Below, in pieces: positions 24,844 to 36,300 of a DNA stretch of 64,000 nt. The DNA is from Bacteroidota bacterium (GTDB taxonomy: Bacteria; Bacteroidota; Bacteroidia; Chitinophagales; Saprospiraceae), in the NCBI GenBank assembly GCA_003045895.1, contig PZPC01000007.1, forward strand, positions 62,001 to 126,000, in the 5' to 3' direction. The notes below the pieces were generated by a model. That model was not told the DNA's origin. It ran no database searches and was given only the letters and a program-made list of their open reading frames with translations. The translations under genes and the position numbers were made by a program. How positions within the stretch are numbered: the stretch's first letter is position 1; every line of letters begins with the position of its first letter.

Positions 24844-25620
24844 CTAATCGTGCCACGGAAACTCCTCATAAAAAGCAGCAATGGTAGCCTGAAAGGCGGG
24901 TGGAATGCGTTTCATCACCTCCAGTTCAATTTCCACGGGTACGCCACCGTAGAAAGCTTCGGCAATGCTGCCCGCAATGCAAGCCATGGTATCGGCATCA
25001 CCGCCCAGCGAGATGGCGTTGCGTACGGCACTTTCCCAGTTGTCGCTTTCCAGAAAAGCGCGAATGGATTGCGGAACCGATCCCTGGCAACTGACATCAA
25101 AGGTATAAGCAGGTCGGATATCATCCAGGCAAGTGCTCAGATCGTAATCGAACAGGCGTTCGATCTGGTCCTTGATCAGGGATTTGCCAAAACCCGAACG
25201 CGCCAGGTAGATGGCCACCGCAACAGCCTGGGCGCCTTTGATGCCTTCCGGATGGTTGTGGGTAACGGCCGCTGTTTCCTGTGCTACCGTCATTACTTCC
25301 GACAGTTCCTCGTAGGCAAAACCTACCGGGCTCACCCGCATGGCCGACCCATTACCCCAACTGTTGTAAGGCCCCTTGATCGCACCCTCCATCCAGCGCA
25401 GGAAAGTTCCGCCGTAGCCCGCCGTGGGATACGCCAGGGCATATTTGCGCAAATTGGTGGCGTAAGGAACAGCGGTGAGCAGGCTATCTGCAATCGCCAC
25501 GGTGAGAACGGTATCGTCCGTAAACCGGGAATCCTGCCGGAAGAGCGGGAAGTTCTTGTGCTTGACCGGTTCTTTCTCATAAACCGAACCAATGATATCT
25601 CCGGCGATGGCACCCAGCAT
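24844..25620 (-). CDS. ADP-ribosylglycohydrolase family protein
   Basis: This protein of 258 residues fits the ADP-ribosylglycohydrolase/DraG family, which removes ADP-ribose from proteins or nucleic acids using a two-metal centre. The first metal motif is FTDDTVLTVAIADSLL at about residues 33-48 and the second is SLGGDADTMACIAGSIAEAF at about 203-222. The opening MLGAIAGDIIGSVYEKEP is the family start. It is of usual length. Its neighbours are an interrupted toxin gene and a giant adhesin, and the substrate is unknown. Members sometimes serve as antitoxins to ADP-ribosylating toxins, but no ADP-ribosyltransferase is visible here. Confidence 0.9.
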   Translation of the reverse strand: MLGAIAGDIIGSVYEKEPVKHKNFPLFRQDSRFTDDTVLTVAIADSLLTAVPYATNLRKYALAYPTAGYGGTFLRWMEGAIKGPYNSWGNGSAMRVSPVGFAYEELSEVMTVAQETAAVTHNHPEGIKGAQAVAVAIYLARSGFGKSLIKDQIERLFDYDLSTCLDDIRPAYTFDVSCQGSVPQSIRAFLESDNWESAVRNAISLGGDADTMACIAGSIAEAFYGGVPVEIELEVMKRIPPAFQATIAAFYEEFPWHD

Positions 25621-25743
25621 AGCCCTGAATTGTAGTTTCTCTGATTTTATCCTGTGTAAGAGCGAACCAGGCTCCCTATTTCCATAGAAGCCTGGTCCGT
25701 TACTTTTTTGTCATCGCCTTAAAGATAGGTTTTACAACCTGAA

Positions 25744-28700
25744 TTATCGCATGATGACGACATCCCCTTTGATAATTTCTACATCGCCATTCAGGAATTC
25801 GACCTCGGCCATCCACACGTATACGGCAGCGTTGACGGGTTGTCCCCGGTAATTGCCATCCCAACCCCAGCGGAAATCGTTTGGCGTACTGTTGTAGACT
25901 TCGAAAACCGATTCGCCCCAGCGGTTAAAGACCAGGAAAGAACGAATCTTCACCAGGCTTTGGTCCGCAAAAATGAACAGGAAATCATTGTCACCATCGC
26001 CGTTGGGCGAGAAGGCGTTGGGCACATAAATATGCCGCTCTTTGTTGACGAAAATCGTCAGGTTGTCCCGGGTCTCACAGCCATTCTCATCGCGCAAGCT
26101 CAGGAAAAACTGGGTCGACTCCGCCAGTGCGATATCCACTTCATTGATACAGCCCGGGCAAGGCAGTGTCGCCAAGGTTTGCCAGTTGATCTGCACCAAC
26201 GCACTGGAATCCACGCTGATCTCGGGGTAAATATCGGCCAGTTCGCCCTCTTTAATGGTCTGATCAGGGCCCAGATCCAGGCGCAAATCGTTGCCATCGG
26301 GTACCGTGATGGTGGTCAACAAGCGGCAACCCGTGGCATCTTCCACGACCACGTCGTAATTGCCCGCTACCAGGTTATTGAAGTTGGTCATGGTTCCGTA
26401 GGGAGCGCCGCCCACACTGTACACAAAGGGCGCGGTGCCACCTTGCACACCAGTGATGAGGAGTCCGCCATCATCGTCGCCCGCACAAGTGGGCGTATCC
26501 GTAATAAACTGCAAGGTCTGCGGGGCCGCCGCGTTGAGCGTGATATTTACGCTGGATTCGGCGGTACAGTCGTTTTCGGTATTGGTGACCAGGAACGTAT
26601 AATTACCGGGTGCTGCTACGTTGAGCTGCGGGGTCGTCGCTCCGGATACCGGGTTGCCATTCAGGTACCATTGGTAACTGTAGCTGGGTCCTGTCGAGCT
26701 GCCCAGCGCATTGATCACGGTGGTGGGCTCGTTGCAATCCAGTTCAAAATCGGCACTACTGACCGCCAGCGGTACATCGACATCCTGGTTCACAAAAACC
26801 GAATCGATATTGGCACAGTTATTCAACTCATCCGTAACGACCAAATAATACCAACCCGGCTGGTTGGTGTTGGCCGTATTGCCGCTGGCACCGCCGATGA
26901 AGCTCCCGTTGGGGCTGGTCCAGGCATAGCTGATGAAGGCCCCCGACTGAGAAGCCGATCCGTCCAGCGTCACCACGGGAATACCACAGGTGATCAATTG
27001 GGCCAGGCCTGCTTCGGCCACAGGGTACAACTCGTTGGCTTCTACCTCAATGTTGTCCATGTTTTCACAGCCGGTGATGGTGTCCAGTATTTGCAAGAAA
27101 TAGTACTGTGCTTCCGTGGCGTTGTAAATCAGGCTGTTGGCGCCGTTGATGGGATTGAGGTTGGCGTCAAACCATTGGTACACGAATTCCGGACCGCTGT
27201 CCGAATTCCGGGCATCAATTTGCACGGTCTCCGTCGCACAATCCAGTACATCAAGCACCTGGAGCACGATCTGCGGCGTATAGGCATTGTCGACTACGTT
27301 TACTTGCGCCACTTCACTGGTACAGCCGTAGGTCTCGTTGGTCACGACCAGCGAATACATACCGGGGGTGTTGATCGTCGGATTCAGTTGACTGCTGTTC
27401 GCGGAGGTAATTCCCGGGCCACTCCAGGCGTAGGAAAACTGGTTGCCTGTGGAGGAGCCACTGCCACCGATGGGCAGCGACAGCACCTCACAATCCAGCA
27501 CCTGGGGCGCACCGGCATCGGCCAGCGGCAAGGGTACGGTGGCCACCTGCTGGGCCGCACTCGACACGCAACCTGCGGCATCGGTCACCGTCACGCCTAC
27601 CGTACCGCCATTGCTCACCTGCACCGTTTGTCCAACGCCGCCTACACTCCAGTCGTAACTGGCAAAGGCGGGCTGCACACTCAGCTGGGTAAAAGAGTCG
27701 ACACAGAAATTGGTGGGGCCCACAATGCTGAAAACAGGAAGCGCCAACTCGGTAACCGCCTGGCTGGTGCTGTTCACACAGCCATTGGCATCGGTCACCG
27801 TTACACTATAGGTAGCCGGGGTATTTACCGTAACCATGGTCGTTGGTGCGCCGGTGCTCCAACTGTAATTTTCAAAACCTGGGGTAGCATTCAGTACGGT
27901 AGAAAGCCCGGCACAGAAATTGGGTGTGCCACTAATGACGGGTAACGGAAGTGGGTTTTCCACCACGTCCACCGCCGCCGTACCGGCACAACCACCCGCA
28001 TCGGTCACATCCACGGTGTAGTTTCCGGGGTGGTTGACCGTGATACTGCTACTTTGTTCGCCGGTGGACCAGAGGTAGGTGGCAAAACCATTACCCGCAC
28101 TGAGGACGGTAGATCCGCCTACACAATAGTCCAGGACGCCAGAAACGACGGGCGATAATTCGGTGGCTTCGTTCAGGGTCGCTACCGTGCTTCCTATACA
28201 CCCATTGGTATCCGTAACGGTCAGTCCTATATCGCCGGGGGTACTTATCACTACCTCGGGCTGGTCACTACCCGTCGACCACTGGTAGGCGCTGAAGTTG
28301 GCGCCGGCATTAAGGGTGGTACTGTTGCCAATACAGAAGGTGCGCGACCCCCCGATAATGGGCTGTGGCAAGGCGTAACGCACAATGGAGGTAGCCGCCG
28401 AAGAGGAACAGCCATTGGCATCGGTCACGCTCACTTCGTAAACGCCACCCGTGTTCACCGAGATGATTGGGGTATTAGCCGCATTCGACCAGGTATAAGT
28501 CGCGTAGCCAGCTGTGGCTACCAAATCGGCCGAGGTACCGGCACAGAATCCCGGATCAGCGGCAATCGTTGGTGGCGTAACCAGGTAGGGCGACAGGTCC
28601 ACACTGTTGCTCGTGGTGCAACCATTGGCATCGGTCACCACCAGGGTCAGTGGCCCGGCAGTACCCGTGGTAATACCCGGCTGGGTACTTCCCGTCGACC

Positions 28701-31700
28701 AGTTGTAACTGCTGAATCCGCTCTGGGCGGTCAGCATCGTGGTGGTTCCGGGGCAGTATTGGGGGGTGCCGTTGATGGCGGGAATAGTAGTCGTAAATTC
28801 AGCTACAGGCAGTTGGGCTACGCCTACACAACCGTTGTTGTCGGTCACCGAAACCTGTACGGTTCCCGGTGTACCTACCGCTACGCTCGTGCCACTCCCA
28901 CCCGTACTCCAGGCGTAGGAAGCAAAGCCTGCTCCCGCAGAAAGGGTCGTGGTGGTACCTGGGCAATAGCCCGGTGTACCGGCAATCATGGGCGTCGGCA
29001 GGGGGTTCTCTATGACGTTGGCGCTGGTCGTTCCCTGGCAGCCATTGTTGTCGGTCACGGTTAAGCTGTACGTTCCCGGTGTGGTAGCTGTCAACGTCGG
29101 ATCGGTCGCATTGGGCACGCTCCAGGTGTAGGCCGCGTAGCTGTTGCCGCCGTTCAGTGTCGTGCTGCTGCCAATACAGTAATCCAGTTCACCGCTAATG
29201 GCAGGTGTGGGCAGCGGGAAAGCCGTGACCGTTATGGTGGTATTTCCCGTGCAGCCGAATTCGTCCACCACCGAAACGGTGTAGTCACCGGCCTGGGAAA
29301 TGGTGATGGCATTGGTATTGGCGCTATTCGACCAGCTGTAGCTGGTGTAGGTACCACTCACATTCAGCATGGTACTCTGCCCGGCGCATAAGCTGGGGAC
29401 ACCCAAAATCTCCGGATCCAATTCGGCATCCTCCACCACTACCACGCTGGCCGTGTTCTGGCAGCCATTGCCATCGGTCACCGTGACGGTGTAGGTATTG
29501 GCCTGGTTGACGGGAATGGTGGCTGTATTTTGGTTGCTGGACCACTGATAAGTTGGAAATCCGGCCGTAGCGGTTAATTGCGTACCGCCGATGGGGCAAA
29601 AGCTCAGGCGGCCATCAATGGCCACCGTTGGCAAGGCATATTCCGTCAGCATCATAGCGGCGGTAGCCGTACAGCCGTTGTTGTCCGTGACGGTAACCGT
29701 CACCTCTCCGTTGACGTTGGTATTGATCTGAGGCGTCGTAGCGCCCGTCGACCAGGCATAGCTGGCAAACGAAGCAGGCACACTTAGACTCGTGCTTTGC
29801 CCCGCGCAAAAATCATTGTCGCCACTGATACTCACCGTCGGCACCACCACCTGGGCGGTAGCGCTGGTGCTGCCCTGGCAACCTTCGGCATCGGTGACGG
29901 TCACGGAATACGTGGCGCCCATGGTCGCTTCCGCGGTAGGGCCGGTACTCCCCGTATTCCAATTGTAGGTAGGGTAAGCCTGCGTCAGGCTCAGGATACT
30001 GCTGTCTCCCGTACACAAGATCAGGTCGCCCTGGATCTGGGGAGTAGGGTTCGGCACGCCCACGACGTTGATCGTGACTTGTCCGGAACACCCCATACCC
30101 CCAACTACCGTCAAGGTAACGGGCCCAGGACTGGATACCGTGGTCTGATTACCGCTGTCTCCGGTACTCCAACTGTAGCTGGTGTAGCTTTCAGGTGTAG
30201 TCAACACCGTAGCGGCACCCGGGCAGATGGTCAGATCCCCCGAAATAGTGGGGGTCAGTACAGGCGCCTCAATGACGGAAAAGCTTTCCAGGCTTTCGCA
30301 TCCATTGGCATCCGTCCCTATCACCGAATAATTACCAGGGTCGGTGATGGTGATGGTGGCGGTGTTCGCACCCGTGGACCAGCTGTAGGACACAAACCCC
30401 GCACTGGCCGTAAGCTGGCCATCGCTGTTGGCACAGATTTCGGCATCGCCGGTAATCTCGATAGGTTCGGCGAAACCTTCGGCGATATCAATCGAAGCGT
30501 AAGCCGGACAGCCATTGCTATCAATGACGTCGACTTCGTAAAAACCAGGCCCCGTAATGGGGTTGACATTGCTGGTAATGCCGTTGTCCCACTGCACACT
30601 GTTGAAACTTCCGGAAATGGAGATATCAGCAAAGGCATTGTTACACAACTCTGCCGGACCGCTGATTTGCAGATCCAACAACGAATTAACGGTCAAATTG
30701 AAATTCGCTTGCCCTTCGCAGCCGTTGTCGTCGGTAACGGTAACGCTGTAAAGCCCCGCTTCATCGACGTTGATTTCGAAACCGGCATCACCCGTCGACC
30801 AATCGTACAGGTCGTAGAGGCCATTCACAATGAGGTCTGTTGATTCCCCTTCACAAATAGCCGGCGGACCGCTAATGGTCGGCATGGGGCTCGGCAATTG
30901 GTCCACAAAGAAATCCAGAATCTGGGTACAGCCATCGGCACTGGTAACGGTCACCACGTAGGTTCCTTCCTGGCTAATGATTCGCTCGTCCGTATTCGGC
31001 CCACTCGCCCACTGGTAGCTGGCGTAGCCCGGCGTTATCGACAAGTCGGTACTGCTTCCCGGGCAGAAGAACAGGTCGCCCATCACCTCGGCGTCGACGG
31101 TTTCTCCTTCAATGATATCATAAGTCGTTTCGCTGGCACAGCCCTGGCTATTGGTAACCGTGACGGAGTAGGTACCAAAAAAATCAACCAAAGTGGTACT
31201 GGCCGTTGACCCCGTCGACCATTCGTAGGAGGAATATCCCGAAGACAAGCCCAACTGAATCGTCGACCCCTCACAGAGTACATCGGGGCCCGTAATGGTA
31301 GGTTCGGGCAAAGGCGTTTCGGTGATGGTTACACTGGCGGATCCTTCACAACCATTGAAATCGGTCACGGTCACACTGTACACGTCAGCGTCTGCCACAA
31401 AAATTTCCGAGAAGTTTTCTCCGGTCGACCACTCGTAAGTAGCAAAAGTAGGACCGGCATCTAAAATAGTGGCTTCTCCTTCACAGAAGAACAGGTTACC
31501 TGAAATGGTGACAATTACGGGCGGAGCAACGTCGAGCGTAAAGTTAGTAGTGCCCTCACAGCCATTATAGTCGGTGACGGTTACTTCATAGCCGCCGGGA
31601 GATACGATGATGGAAGGTGTAAATTCGTTGGTTGACCATTCATAAGCGGCAAAATCTTCCGTTAGTTCCAGCGTAGTTTCTTCTCCTTGACAAATTTCAT

Positions 31701-32913
31701 CAGGGCCAAATATTTCTGGCTCAGGATCGGAAAAAGCACCAACGGTAAAGCTGGTAACGGATTCACAACCAGCTGCATCTGCCACCGTCACGGAATAAGT
31801 GCCAGGGCCAATATTGATGTTATCCGCAGTGGAATTATTACTCCAGGTGATATCATCAAAGGGCCCCCCAATCAGTTCCAGGGTCGTTGTCCCGGTGGAA
31901 CAAACCAGGTCCTCGCCTGTAATTTCTACGAAAGGAGGCTCCCCTAGTGACACCTCAACACAGTTATTGGAAAAATCAGCACAAAAAGGCGGCGGATCAT
32001 CGGCAAAGTCTACCTGCAAATTAGAGAGCGTTTCTCCAATTAAATTGGAGAGTTCTCCTTCGGACTCAAGCGCATAAGAAAAGCCACAAACCTCGTAATC
32101 CCCAGGAGGAAAGCCCGTCAAATTAGGGTTAGTATTTACGTCAATGACGGTATTGTCTTGTGAAATAATGTAGGTGTAACCATACGCTGAATTTGTCTGA
32201 TGCCCGCTGGGAGGCAAGTTCAAACTCGCATCTAAGCCACATATTGTAATTGGACTCGCAGGAAGTGATCCGCCTTCCGACTCACATGACGTACACAATA
32301 AAGTAGGGCAAGAAAAATTCAGTGACCAATCCTGTAATGGTCCTTGATCACTCCCACAAACATCATTTACGGTTAAAGTCCAGGTGCCGTTAACGGGATC
32401 TCCAGGAACATTAAAGGCATTTAAATCACAACCCGGAGCTTGAACAGCTCCGGTGACGGGGTCGGTAACACCACCGCAAGGGACGGTCCAATTGCCTGTA
32501 AGACAAGTGCCAGCACCCCCATTACAAATATAATTGGTATTATTGGTTATAGGATTCCCCGTTCCGGTAGTAATACAAATATCAATATTATCGGCATTGG
32601 TACCACATCCTCCAGGACCATTGTTGGAGTCTGCCATAATCAAATAATTAAGCCCGGAAGGTGAGGTGAGCGTTGCGGCCAAATCCCCGACCCAAGTATG
32701 CTGAATGGTAAAACAAACTTGTTCCAGCTGACATTGACCCAAATCATTGGGACCATCAATATTTACCTCGAGTAATACTTGAAATGTTCCATTATCGGTA
32801 ATCTGAATTGGGCAACCTATACAATCACATTCTTGTCCAAATACGGGTGGAGCAAAAATGACAAGAAAGAGTACAAGAGAGAGTATTGTGTGTAGTGTTT
32901 TGATCATGTCCAA
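25744..32913 (-). CDS. Giant secreted adhesin-like protein with 21 Ig/PKD-like repeats and T9SS type B C-terminus
   Basis: This 2389-residue protein is probably exported by Sec and T9SS and displayed on the surface. The signal peptide is MDMIKTLHTILSLVLFLVIF, ending in PPVFGQ. A proprotein-convertase P domain follows at about residues 40-215 (FTIQHTWVGDLAATLTSP). I count 21 repeats of about 70 residues, each with the form C-x-G-x-x-T-x-L, Y-x-WSTG, and Y-x-VTVTD-x-x-GC. Four longer domains come next (such as LDCEVLSLPIGGSGSSTGNQ) and one SprB-like repeat. It ends in a CHU_C domain (NAFSPNGDGDNDFLFIFADQ, FNRWGESVFE). It has the same order as the gene at 33312-39447, so the two are tandem paralogues. 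Homology within the family is known for adhesion, but the ligand is not. Confidence 0.88.
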   Translation of the reverse strand: MDMIKTLHTILSLVLFLVIFAPPVFGQECDCIGCPIQITDNGTFQVLLEVNIDGPNDLGQCQLEQVCFTIQHTWVGDLAATLTSPSGLNYLIMADSNNGPGGCGTNADNIDICITTGTGNPITNNTNYICNGGAGTCLTGNWTVPCGGVTDPVTGAVQAPGCDLNAFNVPGDPVNGTWTLTVNDVCGSDQGPLQDWSLNFSCPTLLCTSCESEGGSLPASPITICGLDASLNLPPSGHQTNSAYGYTYIISQDNTVIDVNTNPNLTGFPPGDYEVCGFSYALESEGELSNLIGETLSNLQVDFADDPPPFCADFSNNCVEVSLGEPPFVEITGEDLVCSTGTTTLELIGGPFDDITWSNNSTADNINIGPGTYSVTVADAAGCESVTSFTVGAFSDPEPEIFGPDEICQGEETTLELTEDFAAYEWSTNEFTPSIIVSPGGYEVTVTDYNGCEGTTNFTLDVAPPVIVTISGNLFFCEGEATILDAGPTFATYEWSTGENFSEIFVADADVYSVTVTDFNGCEGSASVTITETPLPEPTITGPDVLCEGSTIQLGLSSGYSSYEWSTGSTASTTLVDFFGTYSVTVTNSQGCASETTYDIIEGETVDAEVMGDLFFCPGSSTDLSITPGYASYQWASGPNTDERIISQEGTYVVTVTSADGCTQILDFFVDQLPSPMPTISGPPAICEGESTDLIVNGLYDLYDWSTGDAGFEINVDEAGLYSVTVTDDNGCEGQANFNLTVNSLLDLQISGPAELCNNAFADISISGSFNSVQWDNGITSNVNPITGPGFYEVDVIDSNGCPAYASIDIAEGFAEPIEITGDAEICANSDGQLTASAGFVSYSWSTGANTATITITDPGNYSVIGTDANGCESLESFSVIEAPVLTPTISGDLTICPGAATVLTTPESYTSYSWSTGDSGNQTTVSSPGPVTLTVVGGMGCSGQVTINVVGVPNPTPQIQGDLILCTGDSSILSLTQAYPTYNWNTGSTGPTAEATMGATYSVTVTDAEGCQGSTSATAQVVVPTVSISGDNDFCAGQSTSLSVPASFASYAWSTGATTPQINTNVNGEVTVTVTDNNGCTATAAMMLTEYALPTVAIDGRLSFCPIGGTQLTATAGFPTYQWSSNQNTATIPVNQANTYTVTVTDGNGCQNTASVVVVEDAELDPEILGVPSLCAGQSTMLNVSGTYTSYSWSNSANTNAITISQAGDYTVSVVDEFGCTGNTTITVTAFPLPTPAISGELDYCIGSSTTLNGGNSYAAYTWSVPNATDPTLTATTPGTYSLTVTDNNGCQGTTSANVIENPLPTPMIAGTPGYCPGTTTTLSAGAGFASYAWSTGGSGTSVAVGTPGTVQVSVTDNNGCVGVAQLPVAEFTTTIPAINGTPQYCPGTTTMLTAQSGFSSYNWSTGSTQPGITTGTAGPLTLVVTDANGCTTSNSVDLSPYLVTPPTIAADPGFCAGTSADLVATAGYATYTWSNAANTPIISVNTGGVYEVSVTDANGCSSSAATSIVRYALPQPIIGGSRTFCIGNSTTLNAGANFSAYQWSTGSDQPEVVISTPGDIGLTVTDTNGCIGSTVATLNEATELSPVVSGVLDYCVGGSTVLSAGNGFATYLWSTGEQSSSITVNHPGNYTVDVTDAGGCAGTAAVDVVENPLPLPVISGTPNFCAGLSTVLNATPGFENYSWSTGAPTTMVTVNTPATYSVTVTDANGCVNSTSQAVTELALPVFSIVGPTNFCVDSFTQLSVQPAFASYDWSVGGVGQTVQVSNGGTVGVTVTDAAGCVSSAAQQVATVPLPLADAGAPQVLDCEVLSLPIGGSGSSTGNQFSYAWSGPGITSANSSQLNPTINTPGMYSLVVTNETYGCTSEVAQVNVVDNAYTPQIVLQVLDVLDCATETVQIDARNSDSGPEFVYQWFDANLNPINGANSLIYNATEAQYYFLQILDTITGCENMDNIEVEANELYPVAEAGLAQLITCGIPVVTLDGSASQSGAFISYAWTSPNGSFIGGASGNTANTNQPGWYYLVVTDELNNCANIDSVFVNQDVDVPLAVSSADFELDCNEPTTVINALGSSTGPSYSYQWYLNGNPVSGATTPQLNVAAPGNYTFLVTNTENDCTAESSVNITLNAAAPQTLQFITDTPTCAGDDDGGLLITGVQGGTAPFVYSVGGAPYGTMTNFNNLVAGNYDVVVEDATGCRLLTTITVPDGNDLRLDLGPDQTIKEGELADIYPEISVDSSALVQINWQTLATLPCPGCINEVDIALAESTQFFLSLRDENGCETRDNLTIFVNKERHIYVPNAFSPNGDGDNDFLFIFADQSLVKIRSFLVFNRWGESVFEVYNSTPNDFRWGWDGNYRGQPVNAAVYVWMAEVEFLNGDVEIIKGDVVIMR

Positions 32914-33311
32914 TCTTTTACGAACAATAATTGAGATAGTACGTCATACTTTCTACCCTAAAAAGGATAAAAAATACTTTTTTTTTCGCAAAGAAAGCAA
33001 TCGGACAAAATCACCGATTTTCTACGTTTGGTAAGTAGAAGCGTCGTTCAAGTAATTATGTAACAATGATGATATTGACCAAATGCTGTATAAACACTTC
33101 GTCAATTAAGACAGTTTCTAGGTGTTAATTTGGTGCTAGCTTTTGTTCTACAGGAGGTATGAATGCAAAATGATTGCACTAACAAGTAAATCTTCGCAAA
33201 GATAAAAATTTACATGAGTTCATTCAGGAATTAGTAAATATTGCAAAACATCAGAACCGCTATACATAATTTCGCCAAAACTCAGTCGTGCCATAATATG
33301 ACCAAAAAAAA
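32914..33311. other. AT-rich intergenic stretch between the two paralogous adhesins
   Basis: These 398 bases have no convincing gene. Upstream of the 25744-32913 gene, on its strand, lie a near-consensus -7 box TTTCTTTG (32989-32996; one mismatch to TAnnTTTG) and a run of nine adenines (32978-32986 on the plus strand as thymines) close to the expected transcription start. No terminator was recognised after the 33312 stop. Confidence 0.5.
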
Positions 33312-36300
33312 TTACTTTACCAAAGTCACATCGCCCTTCAGCTGGATAATGGCGCCGTCCTGGAGTTCCAATTCGGCGTACCAGACAAAAACTGCCGGGT
33401 TGGATTCCCTCCCCTGCTGCAAGCCGTCCAAGCCTTCGCGGGGGTCGTTGGGTGGGAAATTGCGATTTTCGAAAATGAATTCCCCCCAGCGATTGAAGAT
33501 GCGGAAGAGGCGTATTTCTTTGACACTTTTGTTGTCGGTGAAAATATAGAACTCGTCGTTGGTCCCATCGCCATTGGGCGAAAAAGCATTGGGCACGTAG
33601 ATATTGCGAAATTTCTCCACAAAGATGGTCAGGTTGTCCCGTGCCGAGCACCCGTTTTCATCCGTTATGGTCAGAAAAAACTGGGTAGAGGTGGTAAGTG
33701 CCAGGCTGAGCTGGTTGAGGCATTCCGGGCAAGACAGGTCGGCCACCGTTTGCCACTGGAGCTGGCGGATGGCTGCGGAGTCGATGCTTACCTGGGGAAA
33801 GATCGCCGCCTCCTCCCCTTCCTGAATGGTTTGATTGGGGCCTAATTCCAGCTGTACATCATTGCCATCCGGCAGGTTGACCAAGGCGTTCAATTGGCAA
33901 CCGTTGGCATCTTCGATGACCAAGGCATAGCTCCCGGCACCCAGTCCGGTAAACTGGGAAGCGGGCACAAACGCGCCACCCGCCAGACTATACAGATAAG
34001 GAGGCCATCCGCCTGTTACCTGGCCAATCAGGATACTGCCGTCCTGGTCGCCCGCACAGGTGGGTGGTACAAAAGCGGTAGAGAAGGCCTGTGGGGCAGC
34101 CTCGTCCCGGTCTACTTCGGCAGTGGTAACTGCCGCACAGCCATTGGTCGTATCCGTAACGACCAGGGTATAGTTGCCCAGTTCCGCCACGACCAGTTGC
34201 AGCGCATTGGCTGCCGGAATGGCTTGCCCGTTGAACAACCATTGGTACTGAAAATTGGCTCCCATGGAACTGCTGGCACCATTGAGGGTGGCGGTGCTTT
34301 CATTACAACCCAGGGTCTGGTTGCCCGTCGTTTGTGCTAGCGGAGCTGTTGTGTTTTGGGTCACCAATACGGAATCGCGATTGGTACAGCCATTCTCCAG
34401 ATCGGTAGCCTCCAACACGTACCAGGCAGGGGTGCTGGTGGCAATTTGGAGGTCTTCCGGGTTGGTTAGTATACTGCCATTGGAAGTAGACCAGGTAAAG
34501 GAAATATTGGCCGTGGCAGGCGATACGGTTCCGCTCCAGGTGGCTACCGGTTGGTTGCAATCCAGTATCTGGTCTGGCCCGGCGTCTAACTGGGGATAGT
34601 TTTCGTTTACTTCTACTAAAATAGCTGCCGTGGCCGAACAAGCGGTCAGGGTATCGATGATTTCCAGGGTATAAATCTGCGCCGTCAAGGCCTGGTACTG
34701 GGGTCCGCTGGCACCGGGAATGGCTTGCTGGTTGCTGTCGTACCACTGGTAGGTGTATTGCGGGCCGCTATCGGAAGCATTGCCATCCACCACTACAATC
34801 GTTGTGGAACAGTCCAGTACGTCCAATACCCGCAGCACCACCCTGGGTTCGTAGGACAAGTCCGTCACCTGTACGCCAACGGGCTCGCTCACGCAACCCA
34901 ACAGGGTATCGGTAACAACCAGGGAATACACACCTGGCAACGCCACTTCGGGTTGCAGCAAGTGCGCATTGGTCGAGTCTATTCCTGGTCCCGTCCACTG
35001 ATAAGCGACACCTCCCTGGGTCGATTGGGGGCTTCCTAAGACCACCACTGGCGTATCGCAGTCGAGGAATTGGTTGGTCCCCACATTGCCGACGGGTAAA
35101 TCTACGCTTGTCACCGCGATGGTTTGGGCAGCTGTGCAACCAAAATCATCCGTTACCGTCACCGAAAATTCGCCGCTGTAAGTCATCAGAATGGTCTGGG
35201 TGGTATCGCCCATGCTCCACTGGTAGCTCGCAAAAGCAGGCGCAACGGTTAAGGCCGTAAAACTATCGACGCAAAACGCCCGCGCGCCAGCCACATCGAA
35301 GATGGGTAGCAATTGCTCCCGGATCATAATGCTGGACTGTGCCCGGCAACCATTTGCGTCTACGGCCATAACCCCCACCTCACCCGCCTGGTCAATCGCT
35401 ACGGTATTGGTCGCCGTACCGTTGGTCCAGCTGTAGGTGGCAAAACCGGGAGTGGCTTGCAGTTCCGTAGCGGAGCCCGTACAAAAATAGGGGGGACCGG
35501 TTATTTCTACCAGGGGATTGGCGAAGGTGTTTACCGTTACGGCAACCAGCCCCTGGCAGCCGGCATCATCGGTTACCTCCAGGGTATAATTTCCGGAAGT
35601 AGAGACGACAATGCTATCCGTCATGGCCCCTGTAGACCACAGGTAACTGGCGAACGTCTCCGTTGGTCGCAGGACGGTTGAATCGCCGGGGCAAATCAGG
35701 AGTTCACCAACTACTTCGGGCGTTAATTCGGCCACTTCCGTGACGGTCACACCTGTTTCAGCCGGGCAGCCATTGTCGTCGGTAACGGTCAGGGCAACCG
35801 GACCAGGGATGCCGATGACCGTCGCAGCGGCGGTGTTCCCATCCGACCATTGGTAGGTGGCAAAATCTCCACCACCTGCGGTAAGGGTGGTTGTATTGCC
35901 GGTGCAGAAGCTGAGGTTCCCCAGTATAGTCGGGGTCGGCAAAGCATAGGCTGCTACCGCTACCGTATCGCGGGCCACGCAACCATTGACATCCGTTACC
36001 GCCAGGGTAATCTCGCCCCCAACTGTTACGGTGGTCGCCGGGCCGGTAGCGCCCGTAGACCACTGATAGACAGGGTAATTAGCCGATGTAGTTAAAGTTA
36101 CACTGTCACCCGCACAGAATCCTGCCGGACCAACAATTGCTAACGGGCTGGCCGGGTAGTTAGCCAGCAGGATGCTGGTGTTGGTCGGGCAGTTATTGGC
36201 ATCCGTAACGGTCACGGCCACCAGCCCCGGAGCGGAGGCCACTATTTGTGGACCGGTTTGCCCCGTCGACCAGGTGTAGGTTACAAAATCTGGTGCCACC

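Noticed and set aside
25666-25696. Hairpin ACCAGGCT...AGCCTGGT followed by TTTTTT as terminator of the adhesin at 25744
   Set aside because: The thymine run is on the plus strand, while the adhesin is on the minus strand and no plus-strand gene ends there, so the direction does not fit.
25840-27945. Long open frame of about 700 codons on the plus strand, opposite the giant adhesin gene
   Set aside because: It is antisense to a gene with clear repeats and a T9SS domain. Its product has no motif or signal, and repeated codon patterns in the adhesin account for a stop-free opposite frame.
29797-30843. Open frame of 348 codons opposite the second adhesin
   Set aside because: Shadow of the 70-residue repeats; it lacks a plausible start region and motif.
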